From Armigeres subalbatus (Eukaryota > Arthropoda > Insecta > Diptera > Culicidae), in the NCBI RefSeq assembly GCF_024139115.2, contig NC_085140.1:314343259-314407258 (forward strand): a stretch of 64,000 nucleotides of DNA. The letters are read 5' to 3'. Made by a program: the position numbers and the translations under genes. Positions 46,058-58,152 of this stretch are shown here, piece by piece. A model generated the notes under the pieces. It was not told the DNA's origin, ran no database searches, and saw only the letters and a list, made by a program, of their open reading frames with translations. Each line of letters begins with the position of its first letter. The stretch's first letter is position 1.

Positions 46058-46280
46058 CACTCCCCTAGAACGTATTATTCAAACTTTTTTGCGCCCTCGT
46101 TGATTTAGAAATATGTCCTCTGCTGGATCTCCGCCCTCCTATACGAATTCCTCCATTTTGCGCCCCCCCGAGGCGCCCCGTAGATTTTATATGTATTCCT
46201 CTAACTAACTTGCGCCTCCTTAGATTTAAAAATATGTCCTCTATGGGATTCCCCCCCCCCCCCCCCCACAGAACGTATTA

Positions 46281-46449
46281 AGGTTCCCCCAAACACACGC
46301 GACGCGATTCTATCGCTTGGCGACTGCGATTCTGTCGTCGTTGGTATGGAAGGATAAATGGAACATTGCCTGCAGCGACCCAGCGATAGAATCGCGGCGA
46401 CTAGTTGTCGCCGTCGCGGCGATGAAATCGCTTAGGTCTGGAGGAGCCT
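46281..46449. mobile_element. 169-bp foldback MITE with TTA target duplication
   Basis: The left end AGGTTCCCCCAAACACACGC and the inverted right end AGGCTCCTCCAGACCTAAGC are imperfect TIRs. TTA flanks both sides (46278-46280, 46450-46452), and the satellite unit reads through when the insert is ignored. Internal arms GCGATTCTATCGCT and AGCGATAGAATCGC pair perfectly. A 3-bp TWA target is typical of PIF/Harbinger (inference). Confidence 0.8.
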
Positions 46450-46550
46450 TTATTCTAACTTTTTGCGTCCAATTAGATTTTGGAATGGGAAAATGTACTT
46501 TTACTGCCCTCCTATATGAATTCCTCTAACTTTTGCTACGCCCCAGTACA

Positions 46551-46839
46551 GTGAACGTTCGCTAATTGGGTTTTTTTCTAATTGGGGCGTTTTTTAGTTG
46601 GGGGTTCGCTAACTGGGGCGAAACCCAATTAAAAAGCAGCTGAACGTCAGAATGTGATGTCAAAAACGCGTTGACGTTTTGTTTTCGTGTTTGGCGGGAT
46701 CGATATTTTCTGGCGCGTAAAATTTTCCTTTGTTCAATGCAAAAAGTAAACAACTTTGATGCTTGTCAAAACGCCCCAATTAGCGAACGGCATTCGTTAG
46801 TTGGGGTGAGGTCGTGCCCCAATTAGCGAACGATCACTG
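46551..46839. mobile_element. 289-bp MITE with CAGTGAACG/CAGTGATCG TIRs, TA target
   Basis: The left end CAGTGAACGTTCGCTAATTG and the inverted right end CAGTGATCGTTCGCTAATTG differ at one position, and TA flanks both sides (46549-46550, 46840-46841). TTCGCTAATTGGGG or its complement recurs at least four times near the ends, possible transposase-binding repeats. CAGT-type ends and a TA target suggest the pogo/Tc1 group (inference). The insertion lies in a satellite A unit. Confidence 0.88.
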
Positions 46840-46900
46840 TATAGATTTTAAAAAAATGTCCGCTACAGGATTACCCTTTGCAGGATCTCCTATACGTATG

Positions 46901-49900
46901 TTCTGGGCTACGAGAATCAGCGAAAAATGTATACGGAAGATTTTGTTTACAAATTACGGGGGAAACATCCGGAAAGCAGCGGGAATGGCCAGACGCGTTC
47001 GTTTCATAATGGTACGCTTCGAATCAATAATCCCCATCATTCAGAGGCTGTTCCAATGCGGGAACCATGCGATCTGTATGTTCCGGGCTGCGAGAATCAG
47101 CGAAAAATGCATCCGGAAGATTTTGTTTACAAATTACGGGGGAAACATCCGGAAAGCAGCGGGAATGCTTCCGGACGCGTTCGTTTCATAATGGTACGCT
47201 TCGAATCAACAATCCCCAGCATTAAGAGGCTGTTCCAATACGGGAACTAAGCGAAATGTTTGTTCCAGGATGCGAGATTCAGCAAAAAATGCATCCGGAA
47301 GATTTTGTTTACAAATTACGGGGGAAACATCCGGAAAGCTGCGGGAATGCTTCCGGACGCGTTCGTTTCATGATGGTATGCTTCGAATCAACAATCCCCA
47401 GCATTCAGAGGCTGTTCCAATACGGGAACTAAGCGAAATGTTTGTTCCGGGATGCGAGAATCAGCGAAAAATGCATCCAGAAGATTTTGTTTACAAATCA
47501 CAGGGGGAAACATCCGGAAAGCAGCGGGAATGCTTCCGGACGCGTTCGTTTCATGATGGTACGCTTCGAATCAACAATCCCCAGCATTCAGAGGCCATTC
47601 CAATGCGGGAACCATGCGATCTGTATGTTCTGGGCTGCGAGAATCAGCGAAAAATGCATCCGGAAGATTTTGTTTACAAATTACGGGGGAAACATCCGGA
47701 AAGCAGCGGGAATGCTTCCGGACGCGTTCGTTTCATGATGGTACGCTTCGAATCAACAATCTTCAGCATTCAGAGGCCATTCCAATGCGGGAACCATGCG
47801 ATCTGTATGTTCCGGGATGCGAGAATCAGCGAAAAATGCATCCGGAAGATTTTGTTTACAAATTACGGGGGAAACATCCGGAAAGCAGCAGGAATGCTCC
47901 CGGACACGTTCGTTTCATAATGGTACGCTTCAAATCAACAATCCCCATCATTCAGAGGCTTTTCCAATGCGGGAACCATGCGATCTGTATGTTCCGGGCT
48001 GCGAGAATCAGCGAAAATGCATCCGGAAGATTTTGTTTACAAATTACGGAAGAAACATCCGGAAAGCAGCAGGAATGCTCCCGGACGCGTTCGTTTCATA
48101 ATGGTACGCTTCGAATCAACAATCCCCATCATTCAGAGGCTGTTCCAATGCGGGAACCATGCGATCTGTATGTTCCGGGCTGCGAGAATCAGCGAAAAAT
48201 GCATCCGGAAGATTTTGTTTACAAATCCCAGGGGGAAACATCCGGAAAGCAGCGGGAATGCTTCCAGACGCGTTCGTTTCATGATGGTATGCTTCGAATC
48301 AACAATCCCCAGCATTCAGAGGCCATTCCAATGCGGGAACCATGCGATCTGTATGTTCCGGGCTGCGAGATTCAGCGAAAAATGCATCCGGAAGATTTTG
48401 TTTACAAATTACGGGGGAAGCATCCGGAAAGCAGCGGGAATGCTTCCGGACGCGTTCGTTTCATGATGGTACGCTTCGAATCAACAATCTTCAGCATTCA
48501 GAGGCCATTCCAATGCGGGAACCATGCGATCTGTATGTTCCGGGCTGCGAGAATCAGCGAAGAATGCATCCGGAAGATTTTGTTTACAAATTACGGGAAA
48601 ACATCCGGAAAGCAGCGGGAATGCTTCCAGACGCGTTCGTTTCATAATGGTACGCTTCGAATCAATAATCCCCATCATTCAGAGGCTGTTCCAATGCGGG
48701 AACCATGCGATCTGTATGTTCCGGGCTGCGAGAATCAGCGAAAAATGCATCCGGAAGATTTTGTTTACAAATTACGGAAGAAACATCCGGAAAGCAGCGG
48801 GAATGCTCCCAGACGCGTTCGTTTCATAATGGTACGCTTCGAATCAATAATCCCCATCATTCAGAGGCTGTTCCAATGCGGGAACCATGCGATCTGTATG
48901 TTCCGGGCTGCGAGAATCAGCGAAAAATGCATCCGGAAGATTGTGTTTACAAATCACAGGGGAAAACATCCGGAAAGCAGCGGGAATGCTTCCGGACGCG
49001 TTCATTTAATGATGGTATGCTTCGAATCAACAATCCCCAGCATTCAGAGGCCATTCCAATGCGGGAACCATGCGATCTGTTTGTTCTGGGCTGCGAGATT
49101 CAGCGAAAAATGTATGAGGATGATTTTGTTTACAAATTACGGGGGAAACATCCGGAAAGCAGCGGGAATGCTTCCGGACGCGTTCGTTTCATGATGGTAC
49201 GCTTCGAATCAACAATCTTCAGCATTCAGAGGCCGTTCCAATGCGGGAACCATGCGATCTGTGTGTTCCGGGCTGCGAGAATCAGCGAAAAATGCATCCG
49301 GAAGATTTTGTTTACAAATCCCAGGGGGAAACATCCGGAAAGCAGCGGGAATGCTTCCGGACGCGTTCATTTCATGATGGTATGCTTCGAATCAACAATC
49401 CCCAGCATTCAGAGGCCATTCCAATGCGGGAACCATGCGATCTGTATGTTCCGGGCTGCGAGATTCAGCGAAAAATGCATCCGGAAGATTTTGTTTACAA
49501 ATTACGGGGGAAGCATCCGGAAAGCAGCGGGAATGCTTCCGGACGCGTTCGTTTCATGATAGTACGCTTCGAATCAACAATCTTCAGCATTCAGAGGCCA
49601 TTCCAATGCGGGAACCATGCGATCTGTATGTTCCGGGCTGCGAGAATCAGCGAAAAATGCATCCGGAAGATTTTGTTTACAAATTACGGGGGAAACATCC
49701 GGAAAGCAGCGGGAATGCTTCCAGACGCGTTCGTTTCATAATGGTACGCTTCGAATCAATAATCCCCATCATTCAGAGGCTGTTCCAATGCGGGAACCAT
49801 GCGATCTGTATGTTCCGGGCTGCGAGAATCAGCGAAAAATGCATCCGGAAGATTTTGTTTACAAATTACGGAGGAAACATCCGGAAAGCAGCGGGAATGC

Positions 49901-50632
49901 TTCCAGACGCGTTCGTTTCATAATGGTACGCTTCGAATCAATAATCCCCATCATTCAGAGGCTGTTCCAATGCGGGAACCATGCGATCTGTATGTTCCGG
50001 GCTGCGAGAATCAGCGAAAAATGCATCCGGAAGATTTTGTTTACAAATCACAGGGGGAAACATCCGGAAAGCAGCGGGAATGCTTCCGGACGCGTTCGTT
50101 TCATAATGGTACGCTTCGAATCAACAATCTTCAGCATTCAGAGGCTGTTCCAATGCGAGAACCATGCGATCTGTATGTTTCGAACTGCGAGAATCAGCAA
50201 AAAATGCATCCGGAAGATTTTGTTTACAAATTACGGGGGAAACATCCGGAAAGCAGCGGGAATGCTCCCGGACGCGTTCGTTTCATAATGGTACGCTTCG
50301 AATCAACAATACCCAGCATTCAGAGGCCATTCCAATGGGGGAACCATGCGATCTGTATGTTCCGGGCTGCGAGATTCAGCGAAAAATGCATCCGGAAGAT
50401 TTTGTTTACAAATTACGGGGGAAACATCCGGAAAGCAGCGGGAATGCTTCCGGACGCGTTTGGTTCATGATGGTACGCTTTGACGAGGCCATTCCAATGC
50501 GGGAACCATGCGATCTGTATGTTCCGGGCTGCAAGATTCAGCGAAAAATGCATCCGGAAGATTTTGTTTACAAATTACGGGGGAAACATCCAGAAAGCAG
50601 CGGGAATGCTTCCGGATGCATTCGTTTAATTA
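46901..50632 (+). repeat. Satellite B: 182-bp units, about 20 copies
   Basis: The unit runs from GTTCCGGGCTGCGAGAATCA through GCATCCGGAAGATTTTGTTT, GGAAAGCAGCGGGAATGC, TTCCGGACGCGTTCGTTTCA and ATTCAGAGGC to GGGAACCATGCGATCTGTAT. Landmark starts recur at 181-183-bp steps. Since 182 leaves remainder 2 on division by 3, each frame passes through all phases in three units and is open until a TAA at TTTCATAATGG; where that site reads TTTCATGATGG, the frame continues, giving open frames of up to 526 codons. These are not genes. Units fall into two main types (TTCCATAATGG...CCCATCATTCAGAGGCTG versus ATGATGG...CAGCATTCAGAGGCCA). Confidence 0.95.
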
Positions 50633-53600
50633 TTTTTGGATTGAGCGCTCGTCGGATTCCATCGGTCGGTCGCAGTATCATTTTGAGTTCAATTCGGTTG
50701 CTTCAACGCGAAAGTCGAATGAGCGCTCGTCTGAGTCCATGAGGACGAGCGCAGTGTCGATATGAGTTCAATATGGTAGCACTTATGTGATGATAGTGGA
50801 TTGAGCGCTCGTCTGAGTCCATGAGGGTGGGCGCAGTAGCATTCTGAGCTCAATTTGATTGCTCTAACGAGATAGTAGAATAAGCGCTCGTCTGAGGACG
50901 GGCGCAGTGTCGATATAAGTTCAATATGGTTGAACTCAAGTGATGATAGTGAATTGAGCGCTCGTCTGAGTCCATGAGGGTGGGCGCAGTAGCATTCTGA
51001 ATTCAATTAGGTTTCTCTAATGAGGTTATAGAATGAGCGCTTGTTTTAATCCTTGGGGGCGGTCACAGTGTCGATATGAGTTCAATTTGGTTGCACTTAT
51101 GTGATGATAGTGAATTGAGCGCTCGTCTGAGTCAATGAGGGCGGGCGCAGTATCGAAATGACTTCAATTTGGTTGCACTTATGTGATGATAGTGGATTGA
51201 GCGCTCGTCTGAGTCAATGAGGGTGGGCGCAGTATCGATATGAGTTCAATTTGGTTGCACTTATATGTTGATAGTGGATTGAGCGCTCGTCTGAGTCAAT
51301 GAGGGTGGGCGCAGTATCGATATGAGTTCAATGTGGTTGCACTTATGTGATGATAGTGGATTGAGCGCTCGTCTGAGTCTATGAGGGCGGGCGCTGTGTC
51401 GACATGAGTTCAATTTGGTTGCAGTTATGTGATGATAGTGGATTGAGTGCTCGTCTGAGTCAATGAAGGCGGGCGCAGTATCGATATGAGTTCAATTCGG
51501 TTGCACTAATGTGATGATAGCGGATTGAGCGCTTGTCTGAGTCAATGAGGGCGGGCGCAGTATCGAAATGACTTCAATTTGGTTGCACTTATGTGATGAT
51601 AGTTGATTGAGCGCTCGTCTGAGTCAATGAGGGTGGGCGCAGTATCGATATGAGTTCAATTTGGTTGCACTTATATGTTGATAGTGGATTGAGCGCTCGT
51701 CTGAGTCCATGAGGGTGAGCGCTGTGTCATTATGACTTCAATTTGGTTGCACTTATGTGATGATAGTGGATTGAGCGCTCGTCTGAGTCAATGAGGGCGG
51801 GCGCAGTATCGATATGAGTTCAATTTGGTTGCACTTATGTGATGATAGTGGATTGAGCGCTCGTCTGAGTCAATGAGGGCGGGCGCAGTATCGATATGAG
51901 TTCAATTTGGTTGCACTTATATGTTGATAGTGGATTGAGCGCTCGTCTGAGTCAATGAGGGTGGGCGCAGTATCGATATGAGTTCAATGTGGTTGCACTT
52001 ATGTGATGATAGTGGATTGAGCGCTCGTCTGAGTCTATGAGGGCGGGCGCTGTGTCGACATGAGTTCAATTTGGTTGCAGTTATGTGATGATAGTGGATT
52101 GAGTGCTCGTCTGAGTCAATGAAGGCGGGCGCAGTATCGATATGAGTTCAATTTGGTTGCACTAATGTGATGATAGCGGATTGAGCGCGCGTCTGAGTCA
52201 ATGAGGGTGGGCGCAGTATCGATATGAGTTCAATTTGGTTGCACTAATGTGATGATAGCGGATTGAGCGCTCGTCTGAGTCAAAGAGGGCGGGCGCAGCA
52301 TCGATATGAGTTCAATTTGGTTGCACTTATGTGATGATAGTGGATTGAGCGCTCGTCTGAGTCAATGAGGGCGGGCGCAGTGTCATTATGACTTCAATTT
52401 GGTTGCACTTATGTGATGATAGTGGATTGAGCGCTCGTCTGAGTCTATGAGGGCGGGCGCAGTGTCGAAATGACTTCAATTTGGTTGCACTTATGTGATG
52501 ATAGTGGATTGAGCGCTCGTCTGAGTCAATGAGGGCGGGCGCAGCATCGATATGAGTTCAATTTGGTTGCACTTATGTGATGATAGTGGATTGAGCGCTC
52601 GTCTGAGTCAATGAGGGCGGGCGCAGTGTCGATATGAGTTCAATTTGGTTGCACTTATGTGATGATAGTGGATTGAGCGCTCGTTTGAGTCAATGAGGGC
52701 GGGCGCAGTGTCGATATGAGTTCAACTTGGTTGCAATTATGTGATGATAGTGGATTGAGTGCTCGTCTGAGTCTATGAGGGCGGGCGCTGTGTCGACATG
52801 AGCTCAATTTGGTTGCAGTTATGTGATGATAGTGGATTGGGTGCTCGTCTGAGTCAAGGAGGGTGGGCGCTGTGTCGATATGAGTTCAATTTGGTTGCAC
52901 TAATGTGATGATAGCGGATTGAGCGCGCGTCTGAGTCAATGAGGGCGGGCGCAGTATCGATATGAGTTCAATTTGGTTGCACTAATGTGATGATAGCGGA
53001 TTGAGCGCTCGTCTGAGTCAATGAGGGTGGGCGCAGTATCGATATGAGTTCAATTTGGTTGCACTTATGTGTTGATAGTGGATTGAGTTTTCGTCTGAGT
53101 CAATGAGGGCGGGCGCAGTGTCGATATGAGTTCAATTTGGTTGCACTTATGTGATGATAGTGGATTATGTGCTCGTCTGAGTCAATGAGGGTGGGCGCAG
53201 TGTCGATATGAGTTCAATTTGGTTGCACTTATGTGTAGATAGTGGATTGAGTGCTCGTCTGAGTCAATGAGGGCGGGCGCAGTATCGATATGAGTTCAAT
53301 TTGGTTGCACTTATGTGTTGATAGTGGATTGAGCGCTCGTCTGAGTCCATGAGGGTGGGCGCAGTGTTGATATGAGTTCAATTTGGTTGCACTTATGTGT
53401 TGATAGTGGATTGAGTGCTCGTCTGAGTCAATGAGGGCGGGCGCAGTATCGATATGAGTTCAATTTGGTTGCACTTATGTGATGATAGTGGATTATGTGC
53501 TCGTCTGAGTCAATGAGGGTGGGCGCAGTGTCGATATGAGTTCAATTTGGTTGCACTTATGTGTTGATAGTGGATTGAGCGCGCGTCTGAGTCAATGAGG

Positions 53601-56264
53601 GCGGGCGCAGTATCGATATGAGTTCAATTTGGTTGCACTAATGTGATGATAGCGGATTGAGCGCTCGTCTGAGTCAATGAGGGTGGGCGCAGTATCGATA
53701 TGAGTTCAATTTGGTTGCACTTATGTGTTTGAGTTTTCGTCTGAGTCAATGAGGGCAGGCGCAGTGTCGATATGAGTTCAATTTGGTTGCACTTATGTGA
53801 TGATAGTGGATTATGTGCTCGTCTGAGTCAATGAGGGCGGGCGCAGTGTCGATATGAGTTCAATTTGGTTGCACTTATGTGTTGATAGTGGATTGAGCGC
53901 TCGTCTGAGTCAATGAGGGCGGGCGCAGTATCGATATGAGTTCAATTTGGTTGCACTTATGTGTTGATAGTGGATTGAGCGCTCGTTTGAGTCCATAAGG
54001 GCGGGCGGAGAGTCGATATGAGTTCAATTTGATTGCACTTATGTGATGATAGTGGATTGGGCGCTCGTCTGAGTCCATGAGGGTGGGCGCTGTGTCGATA
54101 TGACTTCAATTTTGTTGCACTTATGTGATGATAGTGGATTGAGTGCTCGTCTGAGTCAATGAGGGCGGGCGCAGTGTCGATATGAGTTCAATTTGGTTGC
54201 ACTTATGTGTTGATAGTGGATTGAGCGCTCGTCTGAGTCAATGAGGGCGGGCGCAGTATCGATATGAGTTCAATTTGGTTGCACTTATATGTTGATAGTG
54301 GATTGAGCGCTCGTCTGAGTCAATGAGGGTGGGCGCAGTATCGATATGAGTTCAATGTGGTTGCACTTATGTGATGATAGTGGATTGAGCGCTCGTCTGA
54401 GTCTATGAGGGCGGGCGCTGTGTCGACATGAGTTCAATTTGGTTGCAGTTATGTGATGATAGTGGATTGAGTGCTCGTCTGAGTCAATGAGGGCGGGCGC
54501 AGTATCGATATGAGTTCAATTTGGTTGCACTAATGTGATGATAGCGGATTGAGCGCGCGTCTGAGTCAATGAGGGCGGGCGCAGTATCGATATGAGTTCA
54601 ATTTGGTTGCACTAATGTGATGATAGCGGATTGAGCGCTCGTCTGAGTCAATGAGGGTGGGCGCAGTATCGATATGAGTTCAATTTGGTTGCACTTATAT
54701 GTTGATAGTGGATTGAGTTTTCGTCTGAGTCAATGAGGGTGGGCGCAGTAGCATTCTGAATTCAATTAGGTTTCTCTAATGAGGTTATAGAATGAGCGCT
54801 TGTTTTAATCCTTGGGGGCGGTCACAGTGTCGATATGAGTTCAATTTGGTTGCACTAATGTGATGATAGCGGATTGAGCGCGCGTCTGAGTCAATGAGGG
54901 CGGGCGCAGTATCGATATGAGTTCAATTTGGTTGCACTAATGTGATGATAGCGGATTGAGCGCTCGTCTGAGTCAATGAGGGTGGGCGCAGTATCGATAC
55001 GAGTTCAATTTGGTTGCACTTATGTGTTGATAGTGGATTGAGTTTTCGTCTGAGTTAGTGAGGGTTGGCGCAGTGTCGAAATGAGTTCAATTGGGTTGCA
55101 CTTATGTGATGATAGTGGATTATGTGCTCGTCTGAGTCAATGAGGGTGAGCGCAGTGTCGATATGAGTTCAATTTGGTTGCACTTATGTGTTGATAGTGG
55201 ATTGAGTGCTCGTCTGAGTCAATGAGGGCGGGCGCAGTATCGATATGAGTTCAATTTGGTTGCACTTATGTGTTGATAGTGGATTGAGCGCTCGTCTGAG
55301 TCCATGAGGGTGGGCGCAGTGTTAATATGAGTTCAATTTGGTTGCACTTATGTGTTGATAGTGGATTGAGCGCTCGTTTGAGTCTATAAGGGCGGGCGGA
55401 GTGTCGATATGAGTTCAATTTGATTGCAGTTATGTGATGATAGTGGATTGAGCGCTCGTCTGAGTCCATGAGGGTGGGCGCTGTGTCGATATGACTTCAA
55501 TTTTGTTGCACTTATGTAATGATAGTGGATTGAGTGCTCGTTTGAGTCCATGAGGGCGGGCGCAGTATCGATATGAGTTCAATTTGGTTGCACTTATATG
55601 TTGATAGTGGATTGAGCGCTCGTCTGAGTCAATGAGGGTGGGCGCAGTATCGATATGAGTTCAATGTGGTTGCACTTATGTGATGATAGTGGATTGAGCG
55701 CTCGTCTGAGTCTATGAGGGCGGGCGCTGTGTCGACATGAGTTCAATTTGGTTGCAGTTATGTGATGATAGTGGATTGAGTGCTCGTCTGAGTCAATGAA
55801 GGCGGGCGCAGTATCGATATGAGTTCAATTTGGTTGCACTAATGTGATGATAGCGGATTGAGCGCGCGTCTGAGTCAATGAGGGCGGGCGCAGTATCGAC
55901 ATGAGTTCAATTTGGTTGCACTAATGTGATGATAGCGGATTGAGCGCTCGTTTGAGTCAATGAGGGAGGGCGCAGTGTCGATATGAGTTCAATTTGGTTG
56001 CACTTATGTGATGATAGTGGATTGAGCGCTCGTCTGAGTCTATGAGGGCGGGCGCTGTGTTGACATGAGTTCAATTTGGTTGCAGTTATGTGATGATAGT
56101 GGATTGAGTGCTCGTCTGAGTCAATGAAGGCGGGCGCAGTATCGATATGAGTTCAATTTGGTTGCACTAATGTGATGATAGCGGATTGAGCGCTCGTCTG
56201 AGTCAATGAGGGCGGGCGCAGTATCGATATGAGTTCAATTTGGTTGCACTAGTGTGATGATAGC
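50633..56264 (+). repeat. Satellite C: 82-bp units, left part
   Basis: About 68 units share GATTGAGCGCTCGTCTGAGT, GAGGGCGGGCGCAGT, TCGATATGAGTTCAATTTGG and TGCACTTATGTGATGATAGT. Point variants travel together (for example TCTATGAGGGCGGGCGCTGT with CGACATGAGTTC at about 51378, 52033, 52768, 54400, 55712 and 56040), spaced at multiples of 82 bp. A rarer subtype (AGCATTCTGAATTCAATTAG, TTTTAATCCTTGGGGGCGG) appears at about 50990 and 54750. The array begins abruptly at the end of satellite B. Confidence 0.95.
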
Positions 56265-56480
56265 TGGGGCAGCAGGGACTTTGTCCAAGGGCTTGACGAC
56301 CCCTCCCCATGGCCACTGCGAGTTAGACCGGGACCATCGTCCCTAACCCCTAATCCCAAGGCGTCAAGCGACCCGTGCCGAGGGGATGCATGGCCAGGGG
56401 GGTGAAATAATAAGCTAGGCCTTTAACGGAGCCTGTGGGGTACCTGGGCACCCTCCACAGTAATTGTCCCTTACCGCGTT

Positions 56481-58152
56481 ATGCTGGGCTCTGGCGTGGT
56501 GGACCTCTTTTCCCGAGCATCTCGTGGGACCAAAATGGAAAACCAAGTCAATTCTTCAATTAGTGGTAGTAGTGTAGGCGACAACCCCTTCGCAAGAGGT
56601 GGGTTGTTCAGGTCTCCGCCTAGGAGGCCAGAGGCAATAGTCGGCAGCTCAGTGCGCAGCGCCAGCGTGGGTCACTCAACCTTCCTCTCGGCTATAAAAA
56701 CGCCGGAAGGGGTTATTGACGGCCCATGGCTTGTGAAGGCGATGAACCGCAAACGCGATGGGCTTTCGGCCTTCGAGGTGGCGACGGAACAGCTGGACGC
56801 CATCATCGACTTTGCGTCATCGAAGCATAATATCAGCAAGGACCTCAAGAGGAGCTTGCAGAAACTTCGAAAGTCGATGCTGGACGCTAAGCTGGAGAGG
56901 GCGGTCGGGACGGCCAAGTGTAAACCCGTGAAATCGGTGGAGTCGAGGTCTACCCAGACTGAGGCCCAAGGATTCGCGGACTCGGGCAAGGTCGAGTCGA
57001 CCGAAGGCGTGCCAGCTAAGACGGTGGTGCCAAAGTCTACCCAGACTGAGGCTCAAGTATTTGCGGGTACGTCGGGGGTGACTACTCCAATGGAGCAGAC
57101 ACAAAAACGGGGGAGACAGTCTCCAGGGGATGAGCTCCCTGGGGGCCGCTCCAAAACGCGGAGGGTTACTACCCGAACAAGGGTAGTGGGGCTGGGAAGC
57201 TGAACCCCGGACAGGTACCTAAAAAACAGGGGAGGAAGGACCTGGAAAGGTCCGTCCACCCAGGCAAGACGGTGGTAGGGGTTACGGCAGGCTGAAAGTT
57301 CTCAGCCGCACCAGACCAGGGAAATAGAGGGAATGACGCCTCCTGGACCCTGGTCAAGAACAAGAGGAAACCGAAGACGTCAAGGGCCGAAAAGAAGGCC
57401 CAGGCGAATGAGGGTAGCAAGAAGTCTAGGGTAGGCGCCAATCGCTCCAGGGGCGATGCCCTAGTCATCACGGCGGACGAGGCTAAGTACTCGGATGTTT
57501 TGAAGGCGATGAGGAGTGACGTCAAGCTCGGTGAACTCGGCGCCGACGTACGTCGAATAAGACGTACCCGGATGGGCGAGATGATACTCGAGCTGAAGCG
57601 GGGCGTCTCGCAAAGGGCGCCGCCTACAAGAAGTTGGCGGAGGAGGTCCTAGGCGAGACGGTCAAGGTGAGGGCACTCACGACGGAGGTGAATCTAAGGG
57701 TTAAAGACCTGGACGAGATCACTGAAGTCGAAGAGCTCGTCACGGCACTGCGGCGACAGTGTGAAGTGGAGACGCCCACCGCAGCCGTTCGGCTACGGAA
57801 AGGTCCGGCAGGGACGCAGGTAGCATTGGTTCGGCTATCGGCAGCGGACGCCTCCAAGGTAGTCAAGTTAGGGAGCGTCAAGGTGGGATGGTCGGTATGC
57901 CCTGTGCGCATATACGAGCAACCCGAAGTTTGCTTCAAGTGCCTGGAACCGGGGCACAAGCAATGGGACTGCAAAGGCCCTGACAGAAGCAATCTCTGCC
58001 GACGCTGCGGATTGGAGGGACATAAGGCACAATGCTGCACGAACCCTCCCAATTGTTTGATTTGTTCCAGCAAAGCTGTGAACAGCAAGCACCCCATGGG
58101 GGGCTCGATGTGCCCGGCGTTTAAGCGTGCTGCAAAATCAAAGTGCAGGTAA
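56481..58152 (+). pseudogene. ORF1 (gag-like, CCHC zinc knuckles), frameshifted
   Basis: ORF1 starts at ATG 56481 (or 56535, MENQVNSS). The first frame ends at TGA 57201-57203; homologous-looking sequence continues in other frames (NDASWTLVKNKRKPKTSRA, ALVITADEAKYSDVLKAMRS, IRRTRMGEMILELKRG). It finally reaches the frame from 57610 to the TAA at 58150-58152 (AEEVLGETVKVRALTTEVNL). Three zinc knuckles near the C-terminus are intact: CFKCLEPGHKQWDC (from 57931), CRRCGLEGHKAQCC (from 57997) and a longer CLIC...H...C (from 58055). Three CCHC-type knuckles in ORF1 are usual for R1, LOA and related LINE clades, where the protein binds element RNA. Duplicated SRSTQTEAQGF/PKSTQTEAQVF segments (about 56945 and 57035) are notable. 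Frameshifts make it non-functional. Confidence 0.9.

Larger units (their letters stand above)
46058..46900 (+). repeat. Satellite A remainder, split by two MITEs
   Basis: Four short stretches of satellite A units (46058-46280, 46450-46550, 46840-46900 and their joins) surround two MITEs. A 17-base C run (46251-46267) sits in one unit. The last unit breaks off at TATACGTATG, where satellite B begins. Confidence 0.85.

Noticed and set aside
46901..50632. CENP-B box in the 182-bp satellite
   Set aside because: I looked for the nTTCGnnnnAnnCGGGn pattern; CTTCGAATCAACAATCCCC and ATTCCAATGCGGGAAC do not fit it.
50689..55469. Minus-strand frames of the type 'DSDERSIHYHH' as genes
   Set aside because: They are translations of the 82-bp satellite and recur wherever a stop is mutated.
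57624..58097. Minus-strand ORFs opposite the gag-like ORF1
   Set aside because: The + strand has zinc knuckles and LINE context; the minus frames are shadows in GC-rich DNA.
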